Assembly: GCA_025965615.1 (NCBI GenBank)
Contig: JAOPWP010000245.1
Location: 1-32,812 of the forward strand
Length of the DNA: 32,812 nt
Source: Frankiales bacterium
GTDB taxonomy: Bacteria; Actinomycetota; Actinomycetes; Mycobacteriales; SCTD01
Direction: 5' to 3'
The position numbers were made by a program, and so were the translations under genes. Numbering within the stretch: position 1 is the first letter of the stretch; each line of letters begins with the position of its first letter. Shown here piece by piece: positions 6,647-16,026 of the stretch. Below the pieces are notes generated by a model. The model saw only the letters and a list, made by a program, of their open reading frames with translations. It was not told where the DNA came from and made no database searches.

Positions 6647-7570
6647 TCACACCTGCGCCGGGTCCGAGTCAGCGTCGAGCCGGTCGAGCCGGCGGTCCTC
6701 CCGCCGCGCCTCCCGCTCGCTCGCTCGCATCCACTGCGTGAGGAGCACGCCGAGGAACAGCAGCCCGACCAGGTCGCCGGAGGACCACAGCAGGCCTCCA
6801 CCGAGCTGCTGCTGGAAGACCGACTCCTCGAGCCCGTGCAGCGGCAGGTAGTGGTCGGCCGCCAGCAGGCCGCGCCCGTCCGGCTCGACGCTCATGATGG
6901 CGACGCCCAGGAAGGCGTGGAAGGGCAGGGTGGCGGCGACCAGCAGCATCCGGAACGGGTGGCTGGACCGGCCGGGAACGGGGTCGATGCCGAGCAGCGG
7001 CCAGAAGAACAGCGCCCCCACGGCCAGGAAGTGCAGGTGCAGCAGCTCGTGCAGCAGCGGCGAGGTCAGCGTCGCCTCGTACCAGCCGGAGAAGTAGAGG
7101 GCGAAGGGGCTCGCCACGAACAGCACCCAGGCGATCAGGGGGAAGCTGGCCACCTTGGCCACGCGCGAGTGCAGGACCGACATCAGCACAGCCCGGGGCC
7201 GGCTCGGCAGCGTCCGGAGCGCGAGCGTGACGGGCGCTCCGAGGGCGAGGAAGACGGTGGCCACCATCGACAGGAGCATGTGCTGGACCATGTGGGCCCC
7301 GAACAGGCTCGTGTCGTACGCCGCGAGGCCGGACATCGTCGCGACGGCGATGGTGCCGAGCCCGCCGACGAGGAAGCACAGCGTGCGCCCGACGGGCCAG
7401 GCATCGCCGCGCGTGCGCAGCCGGGAGACGCCGTAGGCGTAGAGGGCGCCGGGCACGAGCACCAGCAGGAGCGGCAGCAGTGCCGGTCGGCTCTGGGTGA
7501 ACAGCGAAAGGGCCCCGAACTCGGGCAGCCCCTCGCCGTGCGCCAGCACGGTCGTCGCCGAGATCCTCAC
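6647..7570 (-). CDS. ctaG: Cytochrome c oxidase assembly protein, CtaG/DUF1404-like membrane protein
   Basis: The 307-residue product is a polytopic membrane protein of the caa3-type CtaG family, needed for maturation of the haem-copper oxidase, probably at the CuB site. About seven hydrophobic segments are visible, with conserved His/Met-rich stretches such as GAHMVQHMLLSMV, LLHELLHLHFLAVGALFFWPLLG and LPFHAFLGVAIM, which could handle copper. The C-terminus is a charged cytoplasmic tail (REARREDRRLDRLDADSD). The GTG start has a TACCCT hexamer six bases upstream and no ribosome-binding site. It is divergent from ctaE, which fits a role in oxidase assembly. Confidence 0.88.
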   Translation of the reverse strand: MRISATTVLAHGEGLPEFGALSLFTQSRPALLPLLLVLVPGALYAYGVSRLRTRGDAWPVGRTLCFLVGGLGTIAVATMSGLAAYDTSLFGAHMVQHMLLSMVATVFLALGAPVTLALRTLPSRPRAVLMSVLHSRVAKVASFPLIAWVLFVASPFALYFSGWYEATLTSPLLHELLHLHFLAVGALFFWPLLGIDPVPGRSSHPFRMLLVAATLPFHAFLGVAIMSVEPDGRGLLAADHYLPLHGLEESVFQQQLGGGLLWSSGDLVGLLFLGVLLTQWMRASEREARREDRRLDRLDADSDPAQV

Positions 7571-7576
7571 CCCACG

Positions 7577-7582
7577 AGGGTA
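7577..7582 (-). promoter_or_regulatory. -10-like TACCCT, leaderless start at 7570
   Basis: TACCCT on the minus strand ends six bases before the GTG of the ctaG-like gene, without a Shine-Dalgarno sequence. Confidence 0.5.
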
Positions 7583-7648
7583 GGCCCGTCACGGTCCTCC
7601 GGCGCGGCGGACGACCCCGCGTGGTGAGAGCTGTCCCGGCCTGCCATC

Positions 7649-8263
7649 ATGGTCCACGTGACTGCCGCTCCCGCCCTCGAGAAGCTGCCAGGACACGGCT
7701 CCTTGACGCGACCGAACATGGTCGGCGTCGGGACCATCGTCTGGTTGTCGTCCGAGCTCATGTTCTTCGCGGCCCTGTTCGCGATGTACTTCACGATCCG
7801 ATCCGTGCAGGGCCAGGCGGTGTGGGACGAGAAGACAGCTGAGCTCAACGTGCCGTACGCCCTGGTCTTCACCGTGATCCTCGTGGCGTCGTCGGTGACG
7901 TGCCAGCTGGGTGTCTTCGCGGCAGAGCGGGGCGACGTCTTCGCGCTGCGCCGGTGGTACGTCCTGACCCTGCTCATGGGCACGGTCTTCGTCCTCGGCC
8001 AGCTCAACGAGTACCGCCACCTGGTGAGCGACGGGCTCACGATCGCGTCCTCCCCGTACGGCTCGGTCTTCTATCTCACGACCGGCTTCCACGGGCTGCA
8101 CGTGGCTGGAGGTCTCGTGGCCTTCGTCGTCGTGCTGCTGCGCTCCACCGTCGGCCGCTTCACCCCCGAGAAGGCGACGAGCTCGATCGTCACCTCCTAC
8201 TACTGGCACTTCGTCGACGTCGTGTGGATCGGGCTGTTCGCCGCGATCTACATCCTCAAGTGA
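7649..8263 (+). CDS. ctaE: Cytochrome c oxidase subunit III
   Basis: Subunit III of the aa3 oxidase stabilises the catalytic core in the membrane. The 204-residue protein has five hydrophobic segments, the actinobacterial [28 protein letters not shown] start of the fold, and the family motif [12 protein letters not shown] followed by [19 protein letters not shown]. The ATG at 7649 has no ribosome-binding site. A GTG at 7658 (201 residues) is an alternative: a CATCAT hexamer ends seven bases before it and its N-terminus (MTAAPALEK) fits relatives better. It begins the ctaE-qcrCAB operon and is divergent from ctaG. Confidence 0.95.
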   Translation: MVHVTAAPALEKLPGHGSLTRPNMVGVGTIVWLSSELMFFAALFAMYFTIRSVQGQAVWDEKTAELNVPYALVFTVILVASSVTCQLGVFAAERGDVFALRRWYVLTLLMGTVFVLGQLNEYRHLVSDGLTIASSPYGSVFYLTTGFHGLHVAGGLVAFVVVLLRSTVGRFTPEKATSSIVTSYYWHFVDVVWIGLFAAIYILK

Positions 8264-9066
8264 ACGGGCAGGTCGTGAACAAGGTGAGCACCAGAGGCCG
8301 GTCCCGACGCCGATCCCGCCTCAGCGGGATCGCGGTCATCATGCTGGCGCTCGTGGCCGTGGGGTCCCTCTACACGGCCGTCGCCGCGCCGAGCTCGGCC
8401 CAGGAGTCGGAGCCGGCCAACCAGTCCATGAAGGTGCAGGAGGGTCGCGACCTGTTCCTGTCCGGCTGCTCCACCTGCCACGGCCTCAACCTGGCCGGTG
8501 GCGCCGGAGGCCCGTCGCTGATCGGGGTAGGGGCCTCGTCGGTGATCTTCCAGGTCGAGAGCGGGCGCATGCCCCTCGCCGCCGGCGTGCAGCAGGCGCC
8601 GCGCAAGGACGTCCGCTACACCACCGAGCAGATCGACGCCCTCGCCGCCTACATCGACAGCAACGGCGGAGGACCGAGCCTGCCGTCCGGCAGCCTCACC
8701 GACGGCGACCTGCAGCTGGGCGGGGCCCTGTTCCGCACGAACTGCGCCAGCTGCCACAACTTCGCTGGTTCCGGCGGTGCGCTCACCTACGGCAAGTACG
8801 CCCCCGAGCTCGAGCAGGCCAGCGCGCGGGTGATCTACACCGCCATGCAGTCCGGGCCCGAGTCGATGCCCCGCTACGGCGACAACCAGCTCACGGTCGA
8901 GGAGAAGAAGGCGATCACCCGCTACGTCCGCTACATCACCGAGGCCGAGGACGTCGGCGGCGCCGGGCTCGGGCGTTACGGCCCGCTGACGGAGGGCCTG
9001 GTCGCCTGGGTCGTCGGTGTCGTGGCCCTCGTCGCGCTCACCCTGTGGATCGGAGCACGCGCGTGA
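8260..9066 (+). CDS. qcrC: Diheme cytochrome c subunit of the bc1 complex
   Basis: QcrC is the membrane-anchored diheme cytochrome c that passes electrons from the Rieske protein to CuA of the aa3 oxidase in actinobacterial III-IV supercomplexes, which lack soluble cytochrome c. Two haem sites are visible, CSTCH (70-74) and CASCH (162-166), after a basic N-terminus and a signal-anchor helix (about 22-42). A C-terminal membrane helix ([19 protein letters not shown]) anchors it. Likely distal Met ligands include the M of SGRMP and of ESMPRYG. The GTG at 8260 overlaps the ctaE stop (GTGA); a GTG at 8275 would give 263 residues. The overlap suggests translational coupling. Confidence 0.94.
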   Translation: MNGQVVNKVSTRGRSRRRSRLSGIAVIMLALVAVGSLYTAVAAPSSAQESEPANQSMKVQEGRDLFLSGCSTCHGLNLAGGAGGPSLIGVGASSVIFQVESGRMPLAAGVQQAPRKDVRYTTEQIDALAAYIDSNGGGPSLPSGSLTDGDLQLGGALFRTNCASCHNFAGSGGALTYGKYAPELEQASARVIYTAMQSGPESMPRYGDNQLTVEEKKAITRYVRYITEAEDVGGAGLGRYGPLTEGLVAWVVGVVALVALTLWIGARA

Positions 9067-10190
9067 CCACGCCCCCGCACCAGCCCGAACCCGGCTCGAT
9101 CCGCGACCGCCTGTCGTCACCGCGGCCGACCGATCAGGCCAGCGGGCCCGGTGACTCGCGCACGTCCGACGTCCCGGAGAGCAGCTTCCAGAACGGCGAC
9201 AGCGCCGGCGACCTCGCGGCTCACGGCCGCGGGCACAAGCAGATCCACGCTGCCATGGCGCCGGAGCCGGTAGGCCTGGACCGGCACGCGATGCTGAGTG
9301 ACCGCGACGCCAAGGCCGCCGAGCGCAAGGTCGCCTCGCTGTTCCTGCTCGCCCTGCTCGGCGTCATCGGCTTCGTCGTCACCTTCTTCGCCGTCGAGCA
9401 GGAGTTCGGCAAGCCCTGGAACACCTGGTTCACGCCGCTGCTGGGGACCTTCATGGCCCTGGCCCTCGGGGGCATCGGTGCCGGCGCCGTGCTCTGGGCC
9501 AAGCTCCTGATGGTCGACGAGGAGGCCGTCCAGGACCGGCACGACTTCGGCTCGTCAGCCGAGGAGCGGGCCGCGACGTCCAAGGCGCTCAAGCAGGGCC
9601 TGGCGGACACCGGTCTCCCGCGGCGCAAGCTCCTGCGCAACAGCCTCCTGCTGGGGGCCGGTTCGCTCGCCCTGCTCCCCCTGCCGTTCGTCGGGTTCCT
9701 CGGCCGCTTCCAGAACAAGGAGCGCGAGCTGGCGACCACCGGCTGGGAGAAGGGCGCTCGGCTGATCCGGCAGAACGGCACGCCGGTCAAGCTCGGTGAC
9801 ATCCAGGTCGGCGGCGTCGAGAGCGTCTTCCCCGACGTCGAGGAGGGCACGCTGCGCGCGGACTCCCCCGCTCTGCTCATCCGCATGCGCCCCGAGGAAC
9901 TGCAGCTCGCGGGCGACAAGCAGGAGTGGGCCTACCAGGGGCACGTCGTCTACTCGAGCATCTGCACGCACCTGGGATGCCCGGTCAAGCTCTACGAGCA
10001 GCAGACGCACAACCTGTTCTGCCCCTGCCACCAGTCGACGTTCAAGGCAGACCAGGGCGCCAAGGTCATCTTCGGCCCGGCCGCCCGGCCCCTGCCTCAA
10101 CTGGCGATCTCGGTCGATGACGAGGGATACTTCATTGCCGAGGGCGACTTCTCCGAGCCGGTCGGCCCGAGCTACTGGGAGCGTGGCTGA
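9063..10190 (+). CDS. qcrA: Rieske iron-sulfur subunit of the bc1 complex
   Basis: QcrA takes electrons from menaquinol at the Qo site. From the GTG at 9063, which overlaps the qcrC stop (GTGA), it has 375 residues. A long charged N-terminus is followed by the three membrane helices typical of actinobacterial QcrA (about 89-111, 124-148, 191-213). The Rieske domain then gives C301-x-H303 (CTHLGC) and C320-x2-H323 (CPCHQS) as 2Fe-2S ligands, with C306 and C322 placed to form the stabilising disulfide. An ATG at 9045 in the same frame lies inside qcrC and is less likely. Translationally coupled to both neighbours. Confidence 0.95.
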   Translation: MTTPPHQPEPGSIRDRLSSPRPTDQASGPGDSRTSDVPESSFQNGDSAGDLAAHGRGHKQIHAAMAPEPVGLDRHAMLSDRDAKAAERKVASLFLLALLGVIGFVVTFFAVEQEFGKPWNTWFTPLLGTFMALALGGIGAGAVLWAKLLMVDEEAVQDRHDFGSSAEERAATSKALKQGLADTGLPRRKLLRNSLLLGAGSLALLPLPFVGFLGRFQNKERELATTGWEKGARLIRQNGTPVKLGDIQVGGVESVFPDVEEGTLRADSPALLIRMRPEELQLAGDKQEWAYQGHVVYSSICTHLGCPVKLYEQQTHNLFCPCHQSTFKADQGAKVIFGPAARPLPQLAISVDDEGYFIAEGDFSEPVGPSYWERG

Positions 10191-11800
10191 TGAGTGTTCT
10201 CGAGAAGGGCGCTGACACCACGGCCGGCTGGTTCGACGACCGGCTCGGCGGTGCCGGCTACATCCGCAAGAGCCTGAACAAGGTGTTCCCGGACCACTGG
10301 TCGTTCATGCTGGGCGAGATCGCGCTGTACTCGTTCATCATCCTGCTGCTGACGGGCACCTACCTGTCGTTCTTCTACACCCCCTCGCTCACCGAGGTGG
10401 TCTACGACGGCAGTTACATCCCGCTCAAGGGCGTGACGATGTCGCAGGCCTACGAGTCGACGCTCAACATCAGCTTCGACGTGCGTGGCGGTCTGATCAT
10501 GCGTCAGATCCACCACTGGGCGGCGCTGCTGTTCATGGCGGCGATCGTCGTCCACCTGGCCCGCGTGTTCTTCACCGGCGCCTTCCGCAAGCCCCGTGAG
10601 CTCAACTGGGTCATCGGCACGCTCCTGCTGGTCATGGGCATCGTGGAGGGCTTCGCCGGATACTCGCTGCCGGACGACCTGCTCTCCGGCACCGGCGCCC
10701 GCATCGCGAACGGCATCGCGCTCTCGATCCCGGTCATCGGCTCCTGGGCGGCCTTCCTGGTCTTCGGCGGCGAGTACCCCGGCACCGCGATCCTCGACCG
10801 CCTCTACGCGCTGCACATCTTCGTCGTGCCGCTGCTGATCCTGGGCCTGATCACCTTCCACATGCTGATGGTCTGGTACCAGAAGCACACCCAGTTCGCC
10901 GGTCCCGGACGCACCGAGCACAACGTGGTCGGCTCCCGGCTCTTCCCCGGCTACGCCGCGAAGGCAGGCGGCTTCTTCTTCCTGGTGTTCGCCGTGCTGG
11001 CTGCGCTCGGCGGGCTCGCCCAGATCAACCCCGTGTGGCTGTACGGGCCGTACAACCCCTCGCAGGTGTCGGCGGGCTCCCAGCCGGACTGGTACGTCGG
11101 GTTCCTGGACGGCTCCACCCGGCTCATGCCGCCCTGGGAGATCAGCGGCTTCGGCTACACGGTGCCGCTGAGCGTGCTCATCCCGACGGTGGTCCTGCCC
11201 GGCGTCCTGTTCACGCTCCTCGGGCTCTACCCGTGGATCGAGGCCAGGATCAGCAAGGACAAGGGCTACCACAACCTGCTGGACCGCCCACGGGACAAGC
11301 CGGTGCGCACCGCGATCGGTGCCATGACGATCACCTTCTACGTCGTCCTGATGATCGCTGGTGGCAACGACGTCATCGCGTCGGTCTTCCACCTGAGCAT
11401 CAACACCATGACCTGGGTGCTCAGGATCGGGCTGTTCGTCCTCCCGCCGGTCGTCTACTTCCTCACCAAGCGGGCCTGCCTGTCCTTGCAGCGCAGCGAC
11501 CAGGAGCTCATCCACCACGGCATCGAGACGGGCACGATCCGGCGCCTGCCCAACGGGGAGTTCGTCGAGGAGACCGTGCCGCTGCCCGAGGTCTACCAGG
11601 TCGGCATGACCGGTGTGGAGGCCGAGCCGCTCGACGCCGGGCCCGAGACCCCAGCCCCCGTCGGGCCTGGCTACGAGCAGCCCCAGCTCGCCCAGGCGCC
11701 GGACCGCGACGGCTTCTTCAGCTCCCGTCGCAAGCGCGAGAAGGTGCCGGTCGAGAGCGACGCGCCGGCCCTCGAGCAGACCGGCAGCCGCAAGGTCTGA
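10190..11800 (+). CDS. qcrB: Cytochrome b subunit of the bc1 complex
   Basis: QcrB holds the two b haems and the Qo and Qi quinone sites. The 536-residue protein has the expected membrane helices, with paired His ligands at about H108/H122 (QIHHW and VVHLA) and H209/H224 (ALHIF and TFHML). The Qo-site motif is PDWY (299-302), the actinobacterial variant of PEWY, within QPDWYVGFLDGSTRL. About 110 residues of hydrophilic C-terminal tail follow the last helix, longer than in proteobacterial forms but usual for actinobacteria. The ATG shares one base with the qcrA stop (TGATG), and GGGAG lies eight bases upstream. In mycobacteria this protein is the target of Q203-type inhibitors. Confidence 0.96.
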   Translation: MSVLEKGADTTAGWFDDRLGGAGYIRKSLNKVFPDHWSFMLGEIALYSFIILLLTGTYLSFFYTPSLTEVVYDGSYIPLKGVTMSQAYESTLNISFDVRGGLIMRQIHHWAALLFMAAIVVHLARVFFTGAFRKPRELNWVIGTLLLVMGIVEGFAGYSLPDDLLSGTGARIANGIALSIPVIGSWAAFLVFGGEYPGTAILDRLYALHIFVVPLLILGLITFHMLMVWYQKHTQFAGPGRTEHNVVGSRLFPGYAAKAGGFFFLVFAVLAALGGLAQINPVWLYGPYNPSQVSAGSQPDWYVGFLDGSTRLMPPWEISGFGYTVPLSVLIPTVVLPGVLFTLLGLYPWIEARISKDKGYHNLLDRPRDKPVRTAIGAMTITFYVVLMIAGGNDVIASVFHLSINTMTWVLRIGLFVLPPVVYFLTKRACLSLQRSDQELIHHGIETGTIRRLPNGEFVEETVPLPEVYQVGMTGVEAEPLDAGPETPAPVGPGYEQPQLAQAPDRDGFFSSRRKREKVPVESDAPALEQTGSRKV

Positions 11801-11813
11801 CCTGTAGGACCAT

Positions 11814-11851
11814 CAGAGGCCCCGCTCCCCGCAAGGGGTGCGGGGCCTCTG
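11814..11851 (+). terminator. Strong nested hairpin after qcrB
   Basis: A perfect 12-bp stem (CAGAGGCCCCGC/GCGGGGCCTCTG) encloses a T-T mismatch, a further CCCC/GGGG stem and a GCAA tetraloop. It starts 14 bases after the qcrB stop and ends the ctaE-qcrCAB operon. No T-run follows. Being symmetrical, it could also act on the opposing GNAT transcript. Confidence 0.85.
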
Positions 11852-12006
11852 ACGTGGGACGTCGAGCGTCTCCGTCGGGACCGGCTCCCCCACACGGATG
11901 ACCCGGATGACCCGGCACACGTCCCTGTCTGCGGCAGACGAGGGCGATCCGACCCAGGTGCGCGGGGACGCCCTGGCCCGACGCGTGGCTGCCCTCAACC
12001 CCAGCG

Positions 12007-12030
12007 CCGGGCGGCGCGTCAGCCGCCCGG
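12007..12030 (-). terminator. Hairpin spanning the GNAT stop codon
   Basis: A perfect 9-bp GC stem (CCGGGCGGC/GCCGCCCGG) has a six-base loop; the TGA stop of the GNAT gene (12019-12021) lies in that loop. It may be the terminator of the ctaC-ctaD-ctaF-GNAT transcript. The 155 bases between it and the qcrB terminator show nothing recognisable. Confidence 0.4.
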
Positions 12031-12792
12031 ATGGACGTAGGGGGTGGTCGTCGCCAGCTCCACGAAGCCCATCCGCGCCAGGATGGGCCGGCTGGCAGCC
12101 GTGGCATCCACCTGCAGGAAGCGGAACCCTTCCGCGGCGGCCAGAGCTGCCCGAGACGCGACCACCGCGCGGAACAGTCCCCGGCCCCGCCACGCCGGCA
12201 ACGTGCCACCACCCCAGATGCTCGCGAAGTCCGTCCCCCGGGCCAGCTCGACCCGCCCTCCTGAGACCGGCACCCCGTCCGCGACCGCCAGCACGGCGGC
12301 CGCTGTCGGTGGAGTGGCACGCAGCTGGGCCAGGAGGGCCCGCCCGACGGCCGAGTGGTCTCCGCCGAAGACCTCGTCGTGCAGGCCGACCAGGGCGTCC
12401 ACGCCGCCGTCGTCGACGACCGGGACGAGCAGGACGCCGTCGGCGGCACGGGCGCCCGGCGCCAGAGCGTCGAGCTCGGCCACCATCAACGTCTCGGGCT
12501 GCCCGGCGGCCAGGCCGGCCGCCGCCAGGCGCTGGGGCAGGTCCCGCGGCTGGTCGTAGGAGTGGAGCTTCCACTCCCACGCGCCCAGACCTGAGAACCG
12601 GTCGAGCTGCTCGGTGATCACCTGGTCGGCGGTGGCATCGTCCAGATCACTCCAGAGAACTGCCCGCCAGCCGTCATCGCCCAGCACCCGGACGACCGAC
12701 GGCCCTCGTTCGACCCGCTCCCCCGGCTGGTCGGGGCAGATTCTCCTGCGGACCTGGCGGTCGTAGGCCGACCGCACCTCGTGGGCGTTCAA
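12019..12792 (-). CDS. GNAT-family N-acetyltransferase
   Basis: The 257-residue product has a C-terminal GNAT domain with an acetyl-CoA loop-like GRG (WRGRGLFRAVV, about 201-211), followed by the strand FLQVDAT and ARMGFVELATTTPYV. The N-terminal half (YDRQVRR ... VERGPSVVRVLG ... WEWKLHSYD) is typical of an actinobacterial subfamily with no known substrate. I place the start at the TTG at 12792, 31 bases after the ctaF stop. A GTG five codons later is equally possible, and the open frame extends upstream into ctaF. It is the last gene of the ctaCDF run, without a functional link I can see. Confidence 0.82.
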   Translation of the reverse strand: MNAHEVRSAYDRQVRRRICPDQPGERVERGPSVVRVLGDDGWRAVLWSDLDDATADQVITEQLDRFSGLGAWEWKLHSYDQPRDLPQRLAAAGLAAGQPETLMVAELDALAPGARAADGVLLVPVVDDGGVDALVGLHDEVFGGDHSAVGRALLAQLRATPPTAAAVLAVADGVPVSGGRVELARGTDFASIWGGGTLPAWRGRGLFRAVVASRAALAAAEGFRFLQVDATAASRPILARMGFVELATTTPYVHPGG

Positions 12793-12823
12793 CGCCCCGC
12801 CGCGGCCCTCCCGCGGCCGAGGA

Positions 12824-13291
12824 CTACTCCCCCAGGAACTTGCGGATGCTGGTCGGACGCTCGCCCATGGCGGCCAGCTCACCGACCGTGTGCCCCTGGC
12901 TGCGGTTGATGCCGACGTAGTACTCGAACAGCAGACCGAAGGTGCTGACGAGCAGCATCATGCCGCCGATCATGACCAGGAACGGCCCGATGACGGTCCC
13001 GATCATGGTGATGGCGAACGACGCGCCCATGGCGATGGGCCACCAGGAGTGCGGCGAGAAGAAGCCGACCTCGCCGGAACCCTCGCTGATTTCAGCGTCG
13101 GGCCGGTCCTCGGGACGGGCGTCCATGCGCTTGGCCGTGAAGAGCAGGTAGAACGCCACCATCGCGGCCAGGCCGATCGACATGACCAGGCAGGCCGTCC
13201 CGGTCGGGTCCCTGGAGAAGTACCAGTAGACGATCGTGGCAGGGACCAGGAAGGCCCCGATGAACCCGAACAGGTAGCCCTCGACCTTCAT
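12824..13291 (-). CDS. ctaF: Cytochrome c oxidase subunit IV (actinobacterial type)
   Basis: CtaF is the small membrane subunit of the actinobacterial aa3 oxidase. The 155-residue product has two N-terminal helices ([25 protein letters not shown] and [21 protein letters not shown]), a charged loop with PHSWWPI, and two C-terminal helices, then ends [12 protein letters not shown]...FLGE as in relatives. The ATG overlaps the ctaD stop (ATGA), with GAGG seven bases upstream, so it is coupled to ctaD. It is somewhat longer than the roughly 135-140 residues common in the family because of the loop and tail. Confidence 0.93.
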   Translation of the reverse strand: MKVEGYLFGFIGAFLVPATIVYWYFSRDPTGTACLVMSIGLAAMVAFYLLFTAKRMDARPEDRPDAEISEGSGEVGFFSPHSWWPIAMGASFAITMIGTVIGPFLVMIGGMMLLVSTFGLLFEYYVGINRSQGHTVGELAAMGERPTSIRKFLGE

Positions 13292-14976
13292 CGGGTGACC
13301 TCGGCTTCCGGTGAGGCGTGGAAGTCGGCCTTGCCAGCGACCTGCGGATAGTGCAGGTCGAAGGCCGGCCGCTCCGAGCGGATGCGCGGCATGGTGACGA
13401 AGTTGTGCCGCGGGGGCGGGCAGGACGTCGCCCACTCGAGGGAGTTGCCGAAGCCCCAGGGGTCGTCGCCGACCGCCTTCTCCCCGCGCCGGAAGCTCAC
13501 GATGACGTTGTAGATGAACGGCAGGGTCGACGCTCCCAGGACGAACGCACCCACCGACGACACCATGTTGAGCGTCGTGAAGCCGTCGCTCGGCAGGTAG
13601 TCGACGTAGCGGCGCGGCATGCCCTCCGCCCCCAGCCAGTGCTGGACGAGGAAGGTCAGGTGGAAGCCGAGGAACAGCGTGAAGAAGTGCACCTTGCCGA
13701 GCCGGTCGTTCATCATGCGGCCGGTGAACTTCGGGAACCAGTAGTAGACGCCGCCGAAGAAGGCGAACACCGCGGTCCCGAACACGACGTAGTGGAAGTG
13801 CGCGACCACGAAGTAGGTGTCGTGGACGTGGAAGTCGATCGGGGGGCTGGCCAGCAGGACACCGGTGAGCCCTCCGAGCAGGAAGGTCACGAGGAAGCCC
13901 AGGCAGAACAGCATGGGCGTCTCGAAGGTGATCTGCCCGCGCCACATCGTGCCGATCCAGTTGAAGAACTTCACTCCGGTGGGCACAGCGATCAGGAAGC
14001 TCAGGAAGGCGAAGAACGGGAGCAGCACGGCGCCGGTGGCGAACATGTGGTGCGCCCAGACGGTGAGCGAGAGCGCACCGATCGCGATGGTCGCGAACAC
14101 GAGCCCCTTGTAGCCGAACACCGGCTTGCGGCTGAACACCGGGATGATCTCGGTGATGATCCCGAAGAACGGCAGCGCGATGATGTAGACCTCGGGATGG
14201 CCGAAGAACCAGAACAGGTGCTGCCACAGGATCGCGCCGCCGTTGTCGGCGTTGTAGATCTGGGCGCCGAGGTGCCGGTCAGCCAGCAGCGCGAAGAACG
14301 CCGCGGTGATCACCGGGAAGGCCAGCAGCACGAGGATCGAGGTCACCAGGATGTTCCAGGTGAAGATCGGCATCCGGAACATCGTCATGCCCGGGGCGCG
14401 CAGCGTGATGATCGTGGTGATGAAGTTGACCGCACCCAGGATCGTGCCGAGGCCCGAGGTGGCGAGACCGATGATCCACAGGTCCGACCCCAGGGTCGGG
14501 GACCTGATGACGTCGTTGAGCGGCGCGTAGGCGTACCAGCCGAACGACGCAGCACCCTCCGGCGCGAGGAAGCCGGCCACGACCGTCAGCCCGCCGAACA
14601 GGTAGAGCCAGTACGAGAAGGCGTTCAGGCGCGGGAAGCTCATGTCCGGCGCGCCGATCTGCAGCGGCATGATGAAGTTCGCGAAGCCGTAGGCGGCAGG
14701 CGGGGCGAACAGGAACATCATGATCGTGCCGTGGATCGTGAACAGCTGGTTGTACTGCTCCGGGCTGACGAGGTCCAGACCGGGCCGGGCGAGCTCGGCC
14801 CGGATGACCATGGCCATCGCCCCGGCCGCCAGGAAGAAGGCGAACGAGGTGCACAGGTAGAGCAGCCCGATGGTCTTGTGGTCCGTCGTGGTCAGGACCT
14901 TGGTGAACTTCGACCCGGGGGCAGCGCGCGGACGGCGCACGTGCACCGGGACGCGGGCATCAGCGAGCAGGGTCAT
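13288..14976 (-). CDS. ctaD: Cytochrome c oxidase subunit I
   Basis: This is the catalytic subunit of the aa3 oxidase, reducing oxygen to water and pumping protons. The 562-residue protein carries all metal ligands: H82 for haem a (TIHGTIMMF), the CuB ligand H260 with the cross-linking Y264 (GHPEVY), CuB ligands H309/H310 (WAHHMF), and H393 (haem a3) with H395 (haem a) in VAHFHYV. Twelve hydrophobic segments are expected and visible. The ATG overlaps the ctaC stop (ATGA), with GGGAG six bases upstream. In M. tuberculosis ctaD sits apart from ctaC; here the genes are contiguous. Confidence 0.97.
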   Translation of the reverse strand: MTLLADARVPVHVRRPRAAPGSKFTKVLTTTDHKTIGLLYLCTSFAFFLAAGAMAMVIRAELARPGLDLVSPEQYNQLFTIHGTIMMFLFAPPAAYGFANFIMPLQIGAPDMSFPRLNAFSYWLYLFGGLTVVAGFLAPEGAASFGWYAYAPLNDVIRSPTLGSDLWIIGLATSGLGTILGAVNFITTIITLRAPGMTMFRMPIFTWNILVTSILVLLAFPVITAAFFALLADRHLGAQIYNADNGGAILWQHLFWFFGHPEVYIIALPFFGIITEIIPVFSRKPVFGYKGLVFATIAIGALSLTVWAHHMFATGAVLLPFFAFLSFLIAVPTGVKFFNWIGTMWRGQITFETPMLFCLGFLVTFLLGGLTGVLLASPPIDFHVHDTYFVVAHFHYVVFGTAVFAFFGGVYYWFPKFTGRMMNDRLGKVHFFTLFLGFHLTFLVQHWLGAEGMPRRYVDYLPSDGFTTLNMVSSVGAFVLGASTLPFIYNVIVSFRRGEKAVGDDPWGFGNSLEWATSCPPPRHNFVTMPRIRSERPAFDLHYPQVAGKADFHASPEAEVTR

Positions 14977-15830
14977 TCGGGTCTCCCAGCGATCTGCTCT
15001 GCGGCTTCTTCAGCGTTGCGGACGGCTCCAGCAGCCGGTCCGATGATCCGGTTGTCCGGGTTGCGCCCGAGGCCGGCGACGTAGTCCTGGTAGGCGTCCG
15101 CGGAGACGGCCTTGACGGAGAAGTTCATGGCGGAGTGCTTCTCGCCGCAAAGCTCGGCGCAGCGCCCGATGTACTCCCCCTCCTTGGTGATCGTGATCTC
15201 GAAGACGTTCTCGCGCCCCGGGACGACGTCGCGCTTGAACAGGAACTTCGGCACCCAGAAGGAGTGGATGACGTCGGGGGAGGTCTCGACGAAGCGGACC
15301 CGCTGACCGACGGGCAGCACCAGCTGGGCCGGCTGACCGGGCTCCCCGGTGACCTGGACGCCCTGCTCCTCGTGGCGGAAGGTCCAGTTCCACTGGAACC
15401 CGACCACGCCGATGGTGACGTCGGCCCCGCCCTCGTCCTCTTCGTTGACGAAGTTCTGCGTGACCGTCGTGTAGTAGAAGAGCACGGCGATGATGACGAA
15501 CGGGATCGCGGTGTAGAGGACCTCGATCGGCAGGTTGTAGCGCACCTGGCGCGGCAGCTGGTCGCCGGTCTTCCGGTAGCGGACCATCGCGTAGATGATC
15601 ATGGCCGACACGGCCAGGCCCACCACGGTGGCAGCAGCCACGGACCCGAGCCACAGCTCGTAGATCTCCACGGCCTCTTCGGTCACGGGGTCCGGGAAGC
15701 CCAGCGACAGCCCGTTCTCGTACAGGTCCCGCGCATTGCACCCGGATGTGACCAGAGCGGCCGGGACGAGCACGGCGGCAAGCCGCGCGCTCGTGCGGAA
15801 CCGGCGCGGTGCAACCGGGGAGGGGGACAC
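14973..15830 (-). CDS. ctaC: Cytochrome c oxidase subunit II, lipoprotein
   Basis: CtaC carries the CuA centre that takes electrons from QcrC. From the GTG at 15830, with GAGAGG six bases upstream (15837-15842), it has 285 residues; the open frame reaches 15905 but lacks a better start. The signal peptide ends in a lipobox (LVTSGC, Cys31). Two membrane helices follow (about 63-84 and 103-122). The CuA ligands are H189, C224, E226, C228, H232 and M235 ([12 protein letters not shown]). It leads the ctaC-ctaD-ctaF run, each pair overlapping by four bases, and is divergent from the cysteine desulfurase gene. Confidence 0.95.
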   Translation of the reverse strand: MSPSPVAPRRFRTSARLAAVLVPAALVTSGCNARDLYENGLSLGFPDPVTEEAVEIYELWLGSVAAATVVGLAVSAMIIYAMVRYRKTGDQLPRQVRYNLPIEVLYTAIPFVIIAVLFYYTTVTQNFVNEEDEGGADVTIGVVGFQWNWTFRHEEQGVQVTGEPGQPAQLVLPVGQRVRFVETSPDVIHSFWVPKFLFKRDVVPGRENVFEITITKEGEYIGRCAELCGEKHSAMNFSVKAVSADAYQDYVAGLGRNPDNRIIGPAAGAVRNAEEAAEQIAGRPE

Positions 15831-15935
15831 GCTCAACCTCTCGAGCCTTCCTGACAGCGGACGGGAGGCGGGCCCCAGAGCCGGCCGCGGCGTCGAGACG
15901 AGCACGCTGCGAGGGCCCTGGATCCTGCGGGGCCG

Positions 15936-15941
15936 AGCGTA
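15936..15941 (-). promoter_or_regulatory. Possible -10 (TACGCT) for ctaC
   Basis: TACGCT on the minus strand is the best TANNNT match in the ctaC upstream region. It would give a leader of about 100 bases, unlike the leaderless genes nearby. No -35 is evident. Confidence 0.25.
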
Positions 15942-16014
15942 TCCCAGCGGGTCCGGGCGCTCCTGCCGGGGCTCGCGTGCCGGAACCGGGAGGGAGGGCG
16001 CCGCCCGTCGGGAC

Positions 16015-16020
16015 TACTTT
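16015..16020 (+). promoter_or_regulatory. -10-like TACTTT, leaderless start at 16027
   Basis: TACTTT ends six bases before the ATG of the cysteine desulfurase gene and there is no Shine-Dalgarno sequence between. It stands out as AT-rich in a GC-rich region. Confidence 0.55.
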
Positions 16021-16026
16021 CAGCCC

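Noticed and set aside
6601-6801. N-terminal extension of the RraB-like gene
   Set aside because: It overlaps the end of ctaG and encodes a Cys/Ser/Arg string without family similarity; the GTG at 6600 fits better.
10172-11518. 448-codon open frame on the minus strand
   Set aside because: Antisense to qcrB; the product is a Asp/Glu/His/Gln-rich low-complexity string with no membrane or enzyme motif.
13318-15084. 588-codon open frame on the plus strand
   Set aside because: Antisense to ctaD and ctaC, both fully supported by metal ligands. Product is low-complexity and charged.
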